A DNA stretch of 64,000 nucleotides from Astrobacterium formosum (GTDB taxonomy: Bacteria > Pseudomonadota > Alphaproteobacteria > Rhizobiales > Xanthobacteraceae). The DNA lies in assembly GCA_030848545.1 (NCBI GenBank), contig JAVDCA010000005.1, forward strand, positions 1-64,000, written 5' to 3'. The first letter of the stretch is position 1, and every line of letters starts with the position of its first letter. The notes beneath the pieces are model-generated. The model had not been told where the DNA came from and did not search any database. It worked only from the letters and a program-made list of their open reading frames with translations. The position numbers and the translations under genes are program-made. Of the stretch, positions 44,364 to 53,741 are shown piece by piece.

Positions 44364-44491
44364 CGTCATTCCGGAAGCCGAGCGGAGCGAGGCTGTCCGG
44401 AATCCATAGCCCCTGCCCCGTTCCATTTTCGGATAAACCCGTGTCATGGATTCCGGGCTCGCGGGTCTTCGCCCCGCGCCCCGGAACGACG
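44364..44491. repeat. Palindromic repeat, GTCATTCCGGAA type, between the two XdhC genes
   Basis: CGTCATTCCGGAAGCCGAG ... GTCCGGAATCCAT and ATGGATTCCGGGCTCGCGG ... CCCCGGAACGACG form an inverted repeat of about 128 bp. It is a degenerate relative of the copy at 21368. Confidence 0.7.
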
Positions 44492-44495
44492 AAAC

Positions 44496-44819
44496 TCAGT
44501 CCACCTTCTCCACATAGACGCAGATGCGGCCGCCGCAGGACAGGCCCACTTCCCATGCGGTCGAGTCGGCGACGCCGAATTCGAGCATCTTCGGTTCGCC
44601 CGAGCCGATCACGTCGACGGCCTCGGCGACCACAGCGCCTTCGACGCAGCCGCCCGACACCGAGCCGAGAAAGTTGCCGTCCTCGTCGATGATCAGATTG
44701 GAACCGACCGGCCGCGGCGCCGACCCCCAGGTCTCCACCACCGTCGCCAGCGCCACACCCCTGCCGGCCTTGCGCCAGGCCTCGGCGGCCTCGAGGATGT
44801 CTTCGTCGCGCGCCAACAT
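44496..44819 (-). CDS. XdhC/CoxI N-terminal domain protein
   Basis: The 107-residue protein from ATG 44819 (GGAGGT 4 bases before) consists only of the XdhC_CoxI domain: AWRKAGRGVALATVVETWGSAPRPVGSNLIID and GSVSGGCVEGAVVAEAVDVI with the conserved Cys, then LSCGGRICVYVE. It acts with the Rossmann half, likely as a two-chain form of the usual single XdhC. An earlier ATG at 44831 lacks a ribosome site. Confidence 0.85.
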   Translation of the reverse strand: MLARDEDILEAAEAWRKAGRGVALATVVETWGSAPRPVGSNLIIDEDGNFLGSVSGGCVEGAVVAEAVDVIGSGEPKMLEFGVADSTAWEVGLSCGGRICVYVEKVD

Positions 44820-44916
44820 GGGCACCTCCATGCGCGGACCGCATCAATTCAGGTCCAACGACAAGATGGATCGCCGGATCTCATCCGGCAATGACTGTCA
44901 CAATCAATTTCGTGCC

Positions 44917-46167
44917 TTACGCGGCCGTCTTCAACCAGTCCTTCGGGTCGTGCAGGTCCTCGCCCCGTCCCGCCAGCGCCCGGCAGAGGGCTTCGACCGA
45001 GTGGAGATTGTGGACCGGGCGGAATTCATCCACATGGGGCAGCAGCGCCCTGATGCCCTTGGCCTTGGCCTCGAACCGGTCGAAGCGCAGCAGCGGGTTG
45101 AGCCAGATCAGCCGCCGGCAGGAGCGGTGCAGGCGGTCGACCTCGAAGGCGAGCCGCGCGTCGCCGTCGCGCTCCAGCCCGTCGGTGATCAGGAGCACGA
45201 TCGCCCCCTGCCCCAGCACCCGCCGGGCCCAGCGCTTGTTGAATTCGCCGAGCGAACCCGCGATGCGGGTGCCGCCCGACCAGTCCTTGACCGCCGTCGT
45301 GCAGGCGGCGAGCGCCTCGTCGGGGTCGCGGCGGGCGAGCGAGCGCGTCACATTGGTGAGCCTCGTTCCGAACAGGAACGAATGGACGCGCTTGCGCGCG
45401 TCCGCGACCGCATGGAGGAAGTGCAGCACCGGGCGGGTGTAGTCGCTCATGGAGCCGGAAATATCGACGAGCGCCACAATCGGCGGCGGCCGCCGCTTCG
45501 GCCCGAGATATTTCAGATCGATGAAGCCCCCGCCGGCCTTCAGGCTGCCGCGTAAGGTTCGCCGCATATCGATCCGGTGGCCGTGCGGATGGGGAACGAG
45601 ACGGCGCGTCCGGACCTCGTCGAGATTGAGCACCATGCGGGCGATCGCGGCGCGCGCCGCAGCAATCTCCTGGGCGGTCATCTGGGCAAAATCCTTCCGG
45701 CGCAGCACCTCGCGGTCGGACACCGTCATGCGCATGTCGATCTCGACCTGGCGCTCCTCCTCGGGCCGGCGCTGCAGGCCGGCAGAAAGCGCTTCCTGAA
45801 CGCGCAATGCCGCGGCCGGCGGCGGCGGCGCCGGCGTGCCGGGGGCGAGCGGCATCATCATCGCCATCAGCTTTTCAAGATAACCGCGCTTCCTGAAAAA
45901 CAGCTTGAACGCCTGGTCGAAGACGGCGGTGTGTTCACGCTTCTTCACGAATACGGCATGCAGGGTCCAGTAGACGTCCTGTTTCGACCCGATGCCGCCG
46001 GATTGCAGTGCATCCAGGGCGTCGAGCACCATGCCGGGCCCCACCGGCAGGCCGGCAGCCCGCAAGGCACGGCCGAAATGGACGACGTTGTCGGCGAGGC
46101 GGCCCGTTGATCCTCTCACTCCCGAGAGCGGGGGATGCGGCTCCTCTGGGCAAGGCGCTTTCTCCAT
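44917..46167 (-). CDS. coxE: CoxE-like VWA-domain protein
   Basis: The 416-residue protein carries the VWA-type MIDAS motif DISGSM at residues 235-240 and GGTRIAGSLGEF and LLITDGLERDGD as the other metal-site loops. The N-terminal half is helical with MRMTVSDREVLRRKDFAQMT. In carboxydotrophic bacteria CoxE works with the AAA+ ATPase CoxD to build the active site (Cu-S-Mo in form I) after folding. It follows coxD by 9 bases. Confidence 0.9.
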   Translation of the reverse strand: MEKAPCPEEPHPPLSGVRGSTGRLADNVVHFGRALRAAGLPVGPGMVLDALDALQSGGIGSKQDVYWTLHAVFVKKREHTAVFDQAFKLFFRKRGYLEKLMAMMMPLAPGTPAPPPPAAALRVQEALSAGLQRRPEEERQVEIDMRMTVSDREVLRRKDFAQMTAQEIAAARAAIARMVLNLDEVRTRRLVPHPHGHRIDMRRTLRGSLKAGGGFIDLKYLGPKRRPPPIVALVDISGSMSDYTRPVLHFLHAVADARKRVHSFLFGTRLTNVTRSLARRDPDEALAACTTAVKDWSGGTRIAGSLGEFNKRWARRVLGQGAIVLLITDGLERDGDARLAFEVDRLHRSCRRLIWLNPLLRFDRFEAKAKGIRALLPHVDEFRPVHNLHSVEALCRALAGRGEDLHDPKDWLKTAA

Positions 46168-46176
46168 CGGCGGGCC

Positions 46177-47106
46177 CTACTCCGCCGCCTTCATGCCGGC
46201 GCGCACCTCGTCGATCAACGCCTGCGCGGCCGACCCCCGTATCTTGGCGATGTCGTCCTGATATTTCAGCAGCACCCCGAGAGTGTCCGACACCGTCGCC
46301 GGGTCGAGCGCGACGGCATCGAGCTCGGTCAGGGCCGATGCCCAGTCGAGCGTCTCGGCGACGCCGGGGGCCTTGAACAGGTCCTGCTGGCGCAAGGCCT
46401 GCACGAAGGCGACGATCTCGCGGGACAACGCCTCCCGGATGCCCGGCACCTTGGCGGTGACGATGGCAAGTTCGCGGGCGGCGTCCGGATAATCGATCCA
46501 GTGATAGAGGCAGCGGCGTTTGAGGGCGTCGTGGATTTCGCGGGTGCGGTTCGAGGTGATGATCACGATGGGGGGATGCTCGGCCTTGACCGTGCCCATC
46601 TCGGGCACCGTCACCTGGAAGTCGGCCAGGACCTCCAGCAGGAACGCCTCAAATGCCTCGTCGGTGCGGTCGAGCTCGTCGATCAACAGCACCGGGGCTC
46701 CGGCGGTGTCCGGCTCGAGGGCCTGCAGGAGCGGCCGCTTGATCAAAAAGCGCTCGGAAAACACGTCGTGGGTCAGCCGTTCGCGATCGACGCCATCCTC
46801 GACCTCGGCGAGCCGGATGGCGATCATCTGCGCGGCGTAGTTCCATTCATAGACGGCGGCGGCGACGTCGAGGCCCTCGCAGCACTGCAGCCGGATCAGC
46901 CTACGCCCGAGGGCGCTCGAAAGCACCTTGGCGATCTCGGTCTTGCCGACGCCGGCCTCCCCTTCCAGGAACAAGGGCCTGCCCATCTTGAGGGCGAGGA
47001 ACAGGACAGTGGCGAGCGAACGGTCGGCGACGTAGTCCGCCGAGACGAGCAGCGAAAGCGTGTCGTCGATGGAGGTTGGCAATGCGCGGGGCGAATGCTC
47101 AGTCAT
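46177..47106 (-). CDS. coxD: CoxD-like MoxR-family AAA+ ATPase
   Basis: The 309-residue ATPase has Walker A GEAGVGKT at residues 49-56, Walker B VLLIDELDRTDE, sensor 1 ITSNRTREIHDALKRR and the MoxR helix. In the CO-dehydrogenase system it acts as an unfoldase/chaperone with CoxE in cofactor maturation. It is placed between coxM and coxE on the same strand, as in known cox clusters. Confidence 0.9.
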   Translation of the reverse strand: MTEHSPRALPTSIDDTLSLLVSADYVADRSLATVLFLALKMGRPLFLEGEAGVGKTEIAKVLSSALGRRLIRLQCCEGLDVAAAVYEWNYAAQMIAIRLAEVEDGVDRERLTHDVFSERFLIKRPLLQALEPDTAGAPVLLIDELDRTDEAFEAFLLEVLADFQVTVPEMGTVKAEHPPIVIITSNRTREIHDALKRRCLYHWIDYPDAARELAIVTAKVPGIREALSREIVAFVQALRQQDLFKAPGVAETLDWASALTELDAVALDPATVSDTLGVLLKYQDDIAKIRGSAAQALIDEVRAGMKAAE

Positions 47107-47179
47107 GGACCCAGTCTACAGGCTTGTTCCTCAGCTGTCCCGCTTCCCGCCCCGCGCGTCGACCTCAACCGGGCAGCCT

Positions 47180-47980
47180 TCACTCCATCGCCGCCGCGAC
47201 GGCGCGCTTCGCCATGACGCCGACCAGATGGGCGCGATATTCGGCACCGCCGTGGATGTCGCTCGACATGCCGTCGGCGGGTACGCCCAGTCCGTCGAGG
47301 GCCTTCGGCGAAAAGCGTTTCTTGAGCGCCTCCTCGAAGGCCGGCACCCGAAAGACGCCCGACGTCCCCGCACCGGTCACGGCGACGCGAATTTCCGACG
47401 GCCGCTTGGCCACGAACACGCCGACGAGGGCGTAACGCGACGCCGGATTGCGGAATTTTTCGTAAGCCGCCTTCTTGGGCAGCGGGAACGACACCTTGAC
47501 GACGATTTCGTCGGGCATGAGCGCCGTCTCGAACAGGCCGGTGAAGAACTCGTCGGCGATGAGCTTGCGCTTGGTGGTGATGATGGTGGCGGCGAGAGCC
47601 AGGCACGCGGCCGGATAGTCGGCGTTCGGGTCGTTGTTGGCGACCGAACCACCGAGCGTGCCCATGTGGCGCACCGCCGGATCGCCGATCAGGCCGGCGA
47701 GATGGGCGAGCGCCGGGATCGCCTGCTGGACCACCGGCGAGGACGCGACCTCGGCGTGGCGGGTCATGGCGCCGATCACCAGCGCGCGGCCCTGGAGCTC
47801 GATTCCCGAAAGGCCCTCGACCTTGTTGAGGTCGACCAGGTTAGCCGGCGCGGCGAGGCGCTGCTTCATGGTCGGCAACAGCGTCTGGCCGCCGGCGAGG
47901 AGTTTTGCCTCATCGAGCTTGCCGAGCAGATTGGTAGCCTGCCGCAGGCCGCTGGCGCGGTGATAGGTGAAATTGTACAT
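47180..47980 (-). CDS. coxM: CO-dehydrogenase-like FAD-binding subunit (CoxM)
   Basis: The 266-residue subunit has the two FAD-binding motifs of the xanthine-oxidase family: AGGQTLLPTMKQRL at about residues 34-47 and TLGGSVANNDPNADYPAA at about 108-125. It carries electrons from the iron-sulphur clusters of CoxS to the acceptor. The length is typical. A palindromic repeat (48010-48094) lies between it and coxL. Confidence 0.92.
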   Translation of the reverse strand: MYNFTYHRASGLRQATNLLGKLDEAKLLAGGQTLLPTMKQRLAAPANLVDLNKVEGLSGIELQGRALVIGAMTRHAEVASSPVVQQAIPALAHLAGLIGDPAVRHMGTLGGSVANNDPNADYPAACLALAATIITTKRKLIADEFFTGLFETALMPDEIVVKVSFPLPKKAAYEKFRNPASRYALVGVFVAKRPSEIRVAVTGAGTSGVFRVPAFEEALKKRFSPKALDGLGVPADGMSSDIHGGAEYRAHLVGVMAKRAVAAAME

Positions 47981-48009
47981 CGCCGGGCTCCCGTTCTCTC
48001 TTGTTTCTT

Positions 48010-48094
48010 CGTCATTGCGAGCAGAAGGCGAAGCAATCCAGTCCTTTCTTTCGCGGCTCTGGATTGCTTCGTCGCTTCGCTCCTCGCAATGACG
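48010..48094. repeat. Dispersed palindromic repeat, CGTCATTGCGAG family, copy 2
   Basis: CGTCATTGCGAGCAGAAGG ... GAAGCAATCCAG and CTGGATTGCTTCGTCGCTTCG-type right arm ending CTCGCAATGACG. It separates coxL from coxM. Confidence 0.85.
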
Positions 48095-48103
48095 CCTGCG
48101 AAC

Positions 48104-50470
48104 TCATTCCGCCGCCAGCGCGGGCGCGGCGGCACGCACCGCCGCCCACACGGCCGGTGCCGTCGCCGGCATGGCGAGGTTCTCGGTCCTGATGGCATCG
48201 GTGATGGCGTTGATGACCGCGGCAGGTGCCGCGATGGCGCCGGCCTCGCCGCAGCCCTTGATGCCGAGCGGATTGCCCGGACAAGGCGTCACCGTGGTGT
48301 CGATCTTGAGGGGCGGCAGGTTCTCGGCCCGCGGCATGGAGTAGTCCATGAACGAGCCCGACATCAGTTGGCCGTCCTTGTCGTAGACGGCGTTCTCCAT
48401 GAGGGCCTGGCCGACGCCCTGGGCGATGCCGCCATGCACCTGGCCCTCGACGATCATCGGATTGATGATGGTGCCGAAGTCGTCGACGGCGGTCCAACCC
48501 ACGATGGTGGTCGATCCGGTTTCGGGGTCGATTTCGACCTCGCAGATATGGCAGCCGGCCGGGAAGGTGAAGTTGGTGGGATCGTAGAATGCCCCCTCCT
48601 TCAGCCCCGGTTCGAGCTGGGCGCCGGTGAACTTGTGGGCAATGTAGGCGTGCAGCGCCACGTCGGCCCACGCTGCCGACTTGTCGGTGCCGGCCACCGT
48701 GAACTGGCCGTCCTTGAAGACGATGTCGCTTTCCGCCGCCTCCATCAGGTGGGAGGCGACCTTCTTGGCCTTGGCCTCGACCTTTTCCAAGGCCTTGACG
48801 ATCGCCGACATGCCGACGGCGCCGGAACGGGAACCGTAGGTCCCCATGCCGAACTGCACCTTGTCGGTGTCGCCGTGGACGATCGAGACATTCTCGATCG
48901 GGATGCCGAGGCGCTCGGACACCAGCTGCGCGAAGGTGGTCTCATGGCCCTGGCCGTGGCTGTGGGAGCCGGTGAGGACCTCCACCGAACCGGTGGGATT
49001 GACCCGCACCTCGGCGGATTCCCACAGGCCCACGCCGGCGCCGAGAGAACCGACCGCCTGCGACGGCGCGATGCCGCATGCCTCGATATAGGTCGAATAG
49101 CCGAGGCCGCGCAGCTTGCCGCGCTTCTCGGCCTCGCGGCGACGCGCCGCGAACCCGTTCACATCGGCGATCTCCATCGCCTTCCTCATCGAGGCGTCGT
49201 AGTCGCCCACGTCGTAATTCATGATGACCGGCGTCTGGTGGGGGAACGACTTGACGAAGTTCTTGCGCCGCAGTTCGACCGGATCCATGTGCAGTTCGCG
49301 CGCCGCCACCTCGACCAAGCGCTCGACCACGAACGTGGCTTCCGGACGACCCGCGCCCCGGTAGGCATCGACCGGCACCGTGTTGGTGTAGACGGCATCC
49401 ACTTCGCAGTAGATGGCCGGCAGATCATATTGGCCGGACAACAGCGTCGCATACAGATAGGTCGGGATCGACGACGAGAAGGTCGACATGTAGGCGCCCA
49501 GATTGGCGATCGTCTTGGCCCGCAGCGCCGTCATCTTGCCGCCCTCGCCGAAGGCGAGTTCCGCATGGGTGACGTGGTCACGGCCGTGGGCATCAGCCAA
49601 AAATGCTTCGGCGCGCTCGCACACCCATTTGACCGGACGGCCGACCTTCTTGGACGCCCACAGGCAGACGACTTCTTCGGGGTAGATGAAGATCTTGGAA
49701 CCAAAACCGCCGCCCACATCGGGAGCGATGACGCGCAGCTTGTGCTCGGGAGCCATGCCGACGAAAGCCGCGATGACGAGCCGCGCCACGTGCGGATTCT
49801 GGGTCGTGTTCCACAGGGTGAAGTTCTGAGTGCCGGAGTCGTATTCGCCGATAGCGGCCCGCGGCTCCATGGCGTTGGGCACCAGGCGGTTGTTGACGAT
49901 GTCGAGTTTCGTCACATGCTTGGCCGAGGCGAACGCGGCATCGACCGCGGCTGCCTCGCCGAGATGCCACTGGAAAATCGTGTTCTGGGGCGCCACCTCG
50001 TGGATCTGTGGCGCACCCGCCTCCTGGGTCTTGGCGGGATCGACGACCGCCGGCAGGACTTCGTAGTCGACCTCGATCTTCTCCGCCGCGTCGCGCGCCT
50101 GCCCCAGCGTCTCCGCGATCACCACGGCGACCGGATCGCCCGCATAGCAGGCCTTGCCGTGGGCGATGGCCGGATGCGGCGCCATCTTCATCGGGGTGCC
50201 GTCCTTGGAATGGATCATCCAGCCGCAGATCAGGTTGCCGATCTTGTCGCCGGCGAGGTCGGCGCCGGTGAGCACGGCCAGCACGCCCGGCATCGTCTTG
50301 GCGGACGCCGTGTCGATCGAGGTGATCTTCGCGTGCGCGTGCGGCGAGCGCAGGAAATGGATATGGGTCTGCCCCGGCCGGCTGATGTCGTCGGTGTACT
50401 GGCCTTTGCCGGTGATGAAGCGGTAGTCTTCCTTGCGGCGCACCGCCGCGCCGATGCCGGTCGCGCTCAT
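48104..50470 (-). CDS. coxL: CO-dehydrogenase-like molybdenum subunit, form II (CoxL)
   Basis: The 788-residue molybdenum-cofactor subunit belongs to the xanthine-oxidase family. It begins [19 protein letters not shown], has [10 protein letters not shown] near residue 250 and the active-site loop AYRGAGR at residues 369-375. The last is the mark of form II enzymes; form I CO dehydrogenases read AYRCSFR and use its Cys to hold Cu. Form II substrates are not settled: CO at low rate or another small carbonyl or aromatic compound. The C-terminal [18 protein letters not shown] with the conserved Glu is intact. The frame is open beyond 50470 but not in coxL. Confidence 0.92.
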   Translation of the reverse strand: MSATGIGAAVRRKEDYRFITGKGQYTDDISRPGQTHIHFLRSPHAHAKITSIDTASAKTMPGVLAVLTGADLAGDKIGNLICGWMIHSKDGTPMKMAPHPAIAHGKACYAGDPVAVVIAETLGQARDAAEKIEVDYEVLPAVVDPAKTQEAGAPQIHEVAPQNTIFQWHLGEAAAVDAAFASAKHVTKLDIVNNRLVPNAMEPRAAIGEYDSGTQNFTLWNTTQNPHVARLVIAAFVGMAPEHKLRVIAPDVGGGFGSKIFIYPEEVVCLWASKKVGRPVKWVCERAEAFLADAHGRDHVTHAELAFGEGGKMTALRAKTIANLGAYMSTFSSSIPTYLYATLLSGQYDLPAIYCEVDAVYTNTVPVDAYRGAGRPEATFVVERLVEVAARELHMDPVELRRKNFVKSFPHQTPVIMNYDVGDYDASMRKAMEIADVNGFAARRREAEKRGKLRGLGYSTYIEACGIAPSQAVGSLGAGVGLWESAEVRVNPTGSVEVLTGSHSHGQGHETTFAQLVSERLGIPIENVSIVHGDTDKVQFGMGTYGSRSGAVGMSAIVKALEKVEAKAKKVASHLMEAAESDIVFKDGQFTVAGTDKSAAWADVALHAYIAHKFTGAQLEPGLKEGAFYDPTNFTFPAGCHICEVEIDPETGSTTIVGWTAVDDFGTIINPMIVEGQVHGGIAQGVGQALMENAVYDKDGQLMSGSFMDYSMPRAENLPPLKIDTTVTPCPGNPLGIKGCGEAGAIAAPAAVINAITDAIRTENLAMPATAPAVWAAVRAAAPALAAE

Positions 50471-50535
50471 GGCCGTGGTCCTCCCGGGTTGTCCTGCCCT
50501 GATCGGCCGCTCGCGGCGGCCTGTCTCTGTCTGTT

Positions 50536-51030
50536 CTATTCGGCCGCCTGGGCGGTGGTCGTCGCAGCCATGGCCTTGGCGCCGGCGGCGATCGACTTGA
50601 CGATATTGTGATAGCCGGTGCAGCGGCACAGATTGCCTTCCAGCTCCTCCCGGATGGTCTTGTCGTCGAGATCGTGTCCCTTGCGGGCGACGAGATCGAC
50701 CGCGGTCATGATCATGCCGGGCGTGCAGAAGCCACATTGCAGGCCGTGGTTCTGGCGGAAGGCCTCTTGCATGGGATGCAGCGTGTCGCCAACGGCCAGG
50801 CTTTCGATGGTCTTCACGTCGGCACCCTCGGCCTGCTGCACCAGGATCGTGCACGACTTGACGGCGCGGCCGTCCACATGGACGACGCAGCAGCCGCACT
50901 GGGAGGTGTCGCAGCCCACATGGGTGCCGGTCAGGCGCAGGTTCTCGCGCAGGAACTGAACCAGCAGGGTGCGGGATTCCACATCGGCGGTAACGGCTTT
51001 GCCGTTCACCGTCAGCGAGACGCGGGGCAT
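50536..51030 (-). CDS. coxS: CO-dehydrogenase-like [2Fe-2S] subunit (CoxS)
   Basis: The 164-residue subunit from ATG 51030 (AGGAGG upstream) has all eight cluster cysteines: Cys40, 45, 48 and 60 for the ferredoxin-like cluster and Cys99, 102, 135 and 137 for the helical one (CGFCTPG and CRCTGY). It moves electrons from CoxL to CoxM. It is first in the minus-strand operon coxS-L-M-D-E, the S-L-M order of form II clusters. Confidence 0.93.
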   Translation of the reverse strand: MPRVSLTVNGKAVTADVESRTLLVQFLRENLRLTGTHVGCDTSQCGCCVVHVDGRAVKSCTILVQQAEGADVKTIESLAVGDTLHPMQEAFRQNHGLQCGFCTPGMIMTAVDLVARKGHDLDDKTIREELEGNLCRCTGYHNIVKSIAAGAKAMAATTTAQAAE

Positions 51031-51332
51031 GGCGCTCCTCCTTTTAATTTCCATTTTCCGTCCGTGATAAGGCCAAGGGGACGTCGCCACGATGACGACT
51101 AGAGGTTGGCGCGGAAGGCCGGGCGGTTTCGCAGATTGGAACCAATCTGACTCGCCGATCCCCGAATGGTCAAGCCGGCGCTTCGACACCAACGCCCGGG
51201 ACCGATGCGCAAGCCGTCATTCGGGACCGGTTCCTCAAGTGATTCGAGATTTCATGAAACTGGATGCCGTTTAGAGGCTTGTCCCCGGAGGGCTGGGGCG
51301 CTCAGCCCCTGAATTCACGGCAAGGAGGCACC
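51031..51332. other. Divergent spacer between coxS and the BA14K gene
   Basis: In this 302-bp gap I see no gene, repeat or clear operator. It must hold the promoter of the cox operon (minus) and of the BA14K gene (plus). Confidence 0.5.
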
Positions 51333-51677
51333 ATGAAGACGAAGATCACCGCCGGCGTCATGGCAATGGCGTTGGCGATCGGCACGATCGCGGTCAGCGC
51401 CGGCGACGCCGAGGCTCAGCGTTGGCGACATCATCACAATCGCCATGGCGGATGGGGCTGGGGCGCCGGCGCCGGCTTTGCGGCCGGAGCGCTTTTGGGC
51501 GGCGCCTTGGCGTCGCGACCCTATTACGGTTCCGGTTACTATTCCGGCGAGCCCTATGCGGCCGTACCAGGCCCGAGCCCCAGCGATGTCGACTACTGCT
51601 CGCGGCGTTTCAAATCATATGATCCGGCCAGTGGAACCTATCTGGGTTACGACGGCAACCGCCATCCCTGCCCGTAA
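51333..51677 (+). CDS. BA14K-family exported protein
   Basis: The 114-residue protein has a signal peptide (GVMAMALAIGTIAVSAGDAEA), a His/Gly-rich stretch (RWRHHHNRHGGWGWGAGAG), a short glycine-rich hydrophobic part, and the BA14K C-terminal motif CSRRFKSYDPASGTYLGYDG followed by RHPCP. BA14K proteins are immunoreactive, lectin-like surface proteins of Rhizobiales. The start has AAGGAGG. It is not obviously tied to the cox genes. Confidence 0.87.
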   Translation: MKTKITAGVMAMALAIGTIAVSAGDAEAQRWRHHHNRHGGWGWGAGAGFAAGALLGGALASRPYYGSGYYSGEPYAAVPGPSPSDVDYCSRRFKSYDPASGTYLGYDGNRHPCP

Positions 51678-51697
51678 TTGCCGCTTCACATCGGGAC

Positions 51698-51721
51698 GAC
51701 CGCGCCTTTCCCGGCGCGGTC
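51698..51721. terminator. Hairpin between the convergent BA14K and coxG genes
   Basis: The perfect 9-bp stem GACCGCGCC/GGCGCGGTC with loop TTTCCC lies between the two stop codons. It has no T-run on either side, so it may be a weak bidirectional terminator. Confidence 0.55.
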
Positions 51722-51722
51722 G

Positions 51723-52181
51723 TCACGGCGCTGGTGGCGCCCCGACCGCCTGCGCGAATTTCGCGAAAAATTCATCGGCGACCTTCTTCGCCGCTCCTAC
51801 CACCAGCCGTTGGCCGAGTTGGGCAATCTTGCCGCCGATCTGCGCGTCGACGTCGTAAGTAAGGAGCGTGCCATCATCCTTGTCGGTAAGAGCGACGCCG
51901 GCGCCGCCCTTGGCGAACCCGGCGACGCCGCCCTCGCCTTCACCGGAAATCTTGTAGGAGTTGGGCGGATCGAGCTCCGAGAGGCGTAGCTTGCCTTTGA
52001 ACTTGGCCTTGACGGGCCCAACCTTGGCGATCACCACGACCTGGTACTCGTTGTCGCCCAAGCGATCGAACGCCTCACAGCCTGAGAGGCAGTTCTTGAG
52101 CACGTCGGGATCGTTGAGCTTGTCCCATACGGCCTCGCGGGGCGCAGCCAGTTGCACCTCGCCGGTCATCGTCATGGCCAT
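51723..52181 (-). CDS. coxG: CoxG-like SRPBCC protein
   Basis: The 152-residue protein has the CoxG pattern: MTGEVQLAAPREAVWDKLND, VLKNCLSGCEAF, VKAKFKGKLRLSELDPPNSY and GEGEGGVAGFAKGGAGV, in an SRPBCC (START-like) fold with a hydrophobic pocket. CoxG is thought to anchor or mature CO dehydrogenase at the membrane. It is coded on the same strand as the cox operon but 0.7 kb upstream, separated by the BA14K gene on the other strand. Confidence 0.88.
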   Translation of the reverse strand: MAMTMTGEVQLAAPREAVWDKLNDPDVLKNCLSGCEAFDRLGDNEYQVVVIAKVGPVKAKFKGKLRLSELDPPNSYKISGEGEGGVAGFAKGGAGVALTDKDDGTLLTYDVDAQIGGKIAQLGQRLVVGAAKKVADEFFAKFAQAVGAPPAP

Positions 52182-52343
52182 GCGGACGTCTCCTCGGTTT
52201 GTTGCCTACCGGCTTAATGCCTTCGGCAAGTTCTGAAAAGGGGATGCCTGAAAAGCGTATGAACGGTCGGAAGTGCCAGACACGGGTTGGCGGACGCCCC
52301 CGGTCCGGTTAAGGGTAGCACCAGCAACTCTCCGGCCGGGCCG

Positions 52344-53702
52344 ATGATCGATTCTGCCTCCCTCCTGGCTCCGCTGTACTCGTCCGCAGCCATGCGCGCC
52401 GTCGTCGACGAGCGCACCCGCGTCCAGCGCATGCTTGACGTCGAGGCGGCGCTCGCCCGCGCCGAGGCGGCCGTGGGTGTCATTCCGGCGGGGGCCGCCG
52501 CCCCGATTGCGGCGGCATGCCGGGTCGAGCGATTCGACCTTATCGCCATTGCCGCAGCGGCACCGGCGGCCGGCAACCTGCTCATCCCACTCGTCAAGGC
52601 ATTGACCGCCGAAGTAAAGACGGCGGATGAACCAGCCTCGGGCTTCGTTCACTGGGGAGCCACCAGCCAGGACATCATCGACACCGCCCAGGTCCTGGAA
52701 CTCGCCGCTGCCCTCGACCTCCTCGTCGCCGACCTCGACCGCGCCGCCGCGGCCTTCATGGCCCAGGCACAACGCCATCGCGATACCCTGATGGTGGCGC
52801 GCACCTGGCTGCAGCACGCTTTGCCGATGCCGTTCGGCCTCAAGCTCGCCGGCTACGCGGGAGCGCTCGCGCGCGCCCGCGAACGGCTCGCCCGGCTGCG
52901 CCGCGAAGCGCTGGTGCTGCAGTTCGGCGGCGCCGCCGGCACGCTCGCTTCGCTGGGCTCACGCGGCCTCGACGTTGCCGAACGCCTCGCCGCCGAACTC
53001 GGTCTCACCCTGCCCGACGCACCCTGGCATGGCCAGCGCGACCGCCTGGCCGAGATCGCGGCGGCGCTGTCGATCCTGGCCGGCACCTGCGGCAAGATCG
53101 CCCGCGACGTCTCCCTATTGATGCAGACCGACGTCGCCGAAGCCTGCGAGCCCGCCGGTGCCGGGCGCGGCGGCTCCTCCACCATGCCGCACAAGCGCAA
53201 CCCGACGGCGTCGGCCGCGGCGATGGCCTGTGCGACGCTCGCGGCCCAGTTCGCCGGCACCATCCTGGCCACCCAGGCCGATCACGAGCACGAACGCGCG
53301 ACGGGTGCCTGGCAGGTGGAGTGGCCGACCATCCCCGCACTGCTTCTGGTCACCTCGGGGGCGCTTGCCGCCGTGGTCGACATCGGCGAAGGCCTCGAGG
53401 TGGACGCCTCCCGCATGCGGGCCAATCTCGACGCCACCGGCGGCCTCGTCATGGCCGAAGCGGTCGCGACGGCGCTCGGTGCCCGGATCGGCAAGCACGA
53501 TGCCCACGCCCTCGTGGAAGCCGCCGCCCGCCGGGCGACGGCCGACAAGAAAAATCTGCGCGACGTCCTCGCCGCCGACGCACGCGTCACCACACTCCTG
53601 TCGGCGAACGATCTCGACCGCCTGTTCGATCCTGGCGCCTATCAGGGCATGGCGCAAAGCTTCATCGACCGCATCATCGCCGGGACTCGCCATGGGCCTT
53701 AG
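52344..53702 (+). CDS. pcaB: 3-carboxy-cis,cis-muconate cycloisomerase
   Basis: The 452-residue enzyme of the fumarase/aspartase superfamily closes carboxymuconate to 4-carboxymuconolactone in the protocatechuate branch. The superfamily signature GSSTMPHKRNP is at about residues 276-286; FVHWGATSQDIIDTAQ near residue 111 and RTWLQHALPMPFG are typical of PcaB. The ATG at 52344 begins the family N-terminus; upstream in-frame codons are unlikely. It is followed by pcaD (39 bases) and pcaC. Confidence 0.9.
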   Translation: MIDSASLLAPLYSSAAMRAVVDERTRVQRMLDVEAALARAEAAVGVIPAGAAAPIAAACRVERFDLIAIAAAAPAAGNLLIPLVKALTAEVKTADEPASGFVHWGATSQDIIDTAQVLELAAALDLLVADLDRAAAAFMAQAQRHRDTLMVARTWLQHALPMPFGLKLAGYAGALARARERLARLRREALVLQFGGAAGTLASLGSRGLDVAERLAAELGLTLPDAPWHGQRDRLAEIAAALSILAGTCGKIARDVSLLMQTDVAEACEPAGAGRGGSSTMPHKRNPTASAAAMACATLAAQFAGTILATQADHEHERATGAWQVEWPTIPALLLVTSGALAAVVDIGEGLEVDASRMRANLDATGGLVMAEAVATALGARIGKHDAHALVEAAARRATADKKNLRDVLAADARVTTLLSANDLDRLFDPGAYQGMAQSFIDRIIAGTRHGP

Positions 53703-53741
53703 TGACGCTGCGACTTTTCAATTGGCTGGGAGAATGAATTC

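Noticed and set aside
48010-48094. Possible intrinsic terminator between coxL and coxM
   Set aside because: The long palindrome belongs to a dispersed repeat family found in many operon gaps and has no T-run, so a terminator call is not supported.
47060-50611. Long open frame on the plus strand opposite coxM and coxL (1183 codons)
   Set aside because: It is the antisense of well-recognised cox genes in GC-rich DNA, has no family motif and shows the Arg/His/Asp-rich composition of a shadow frame.
51031-51332. Candidate riboswitch (molybdenum cofactor type) upstream of coxS
   Set aside because: No conserved stem or motif of a Moco riboswitch could be recognised by eye.
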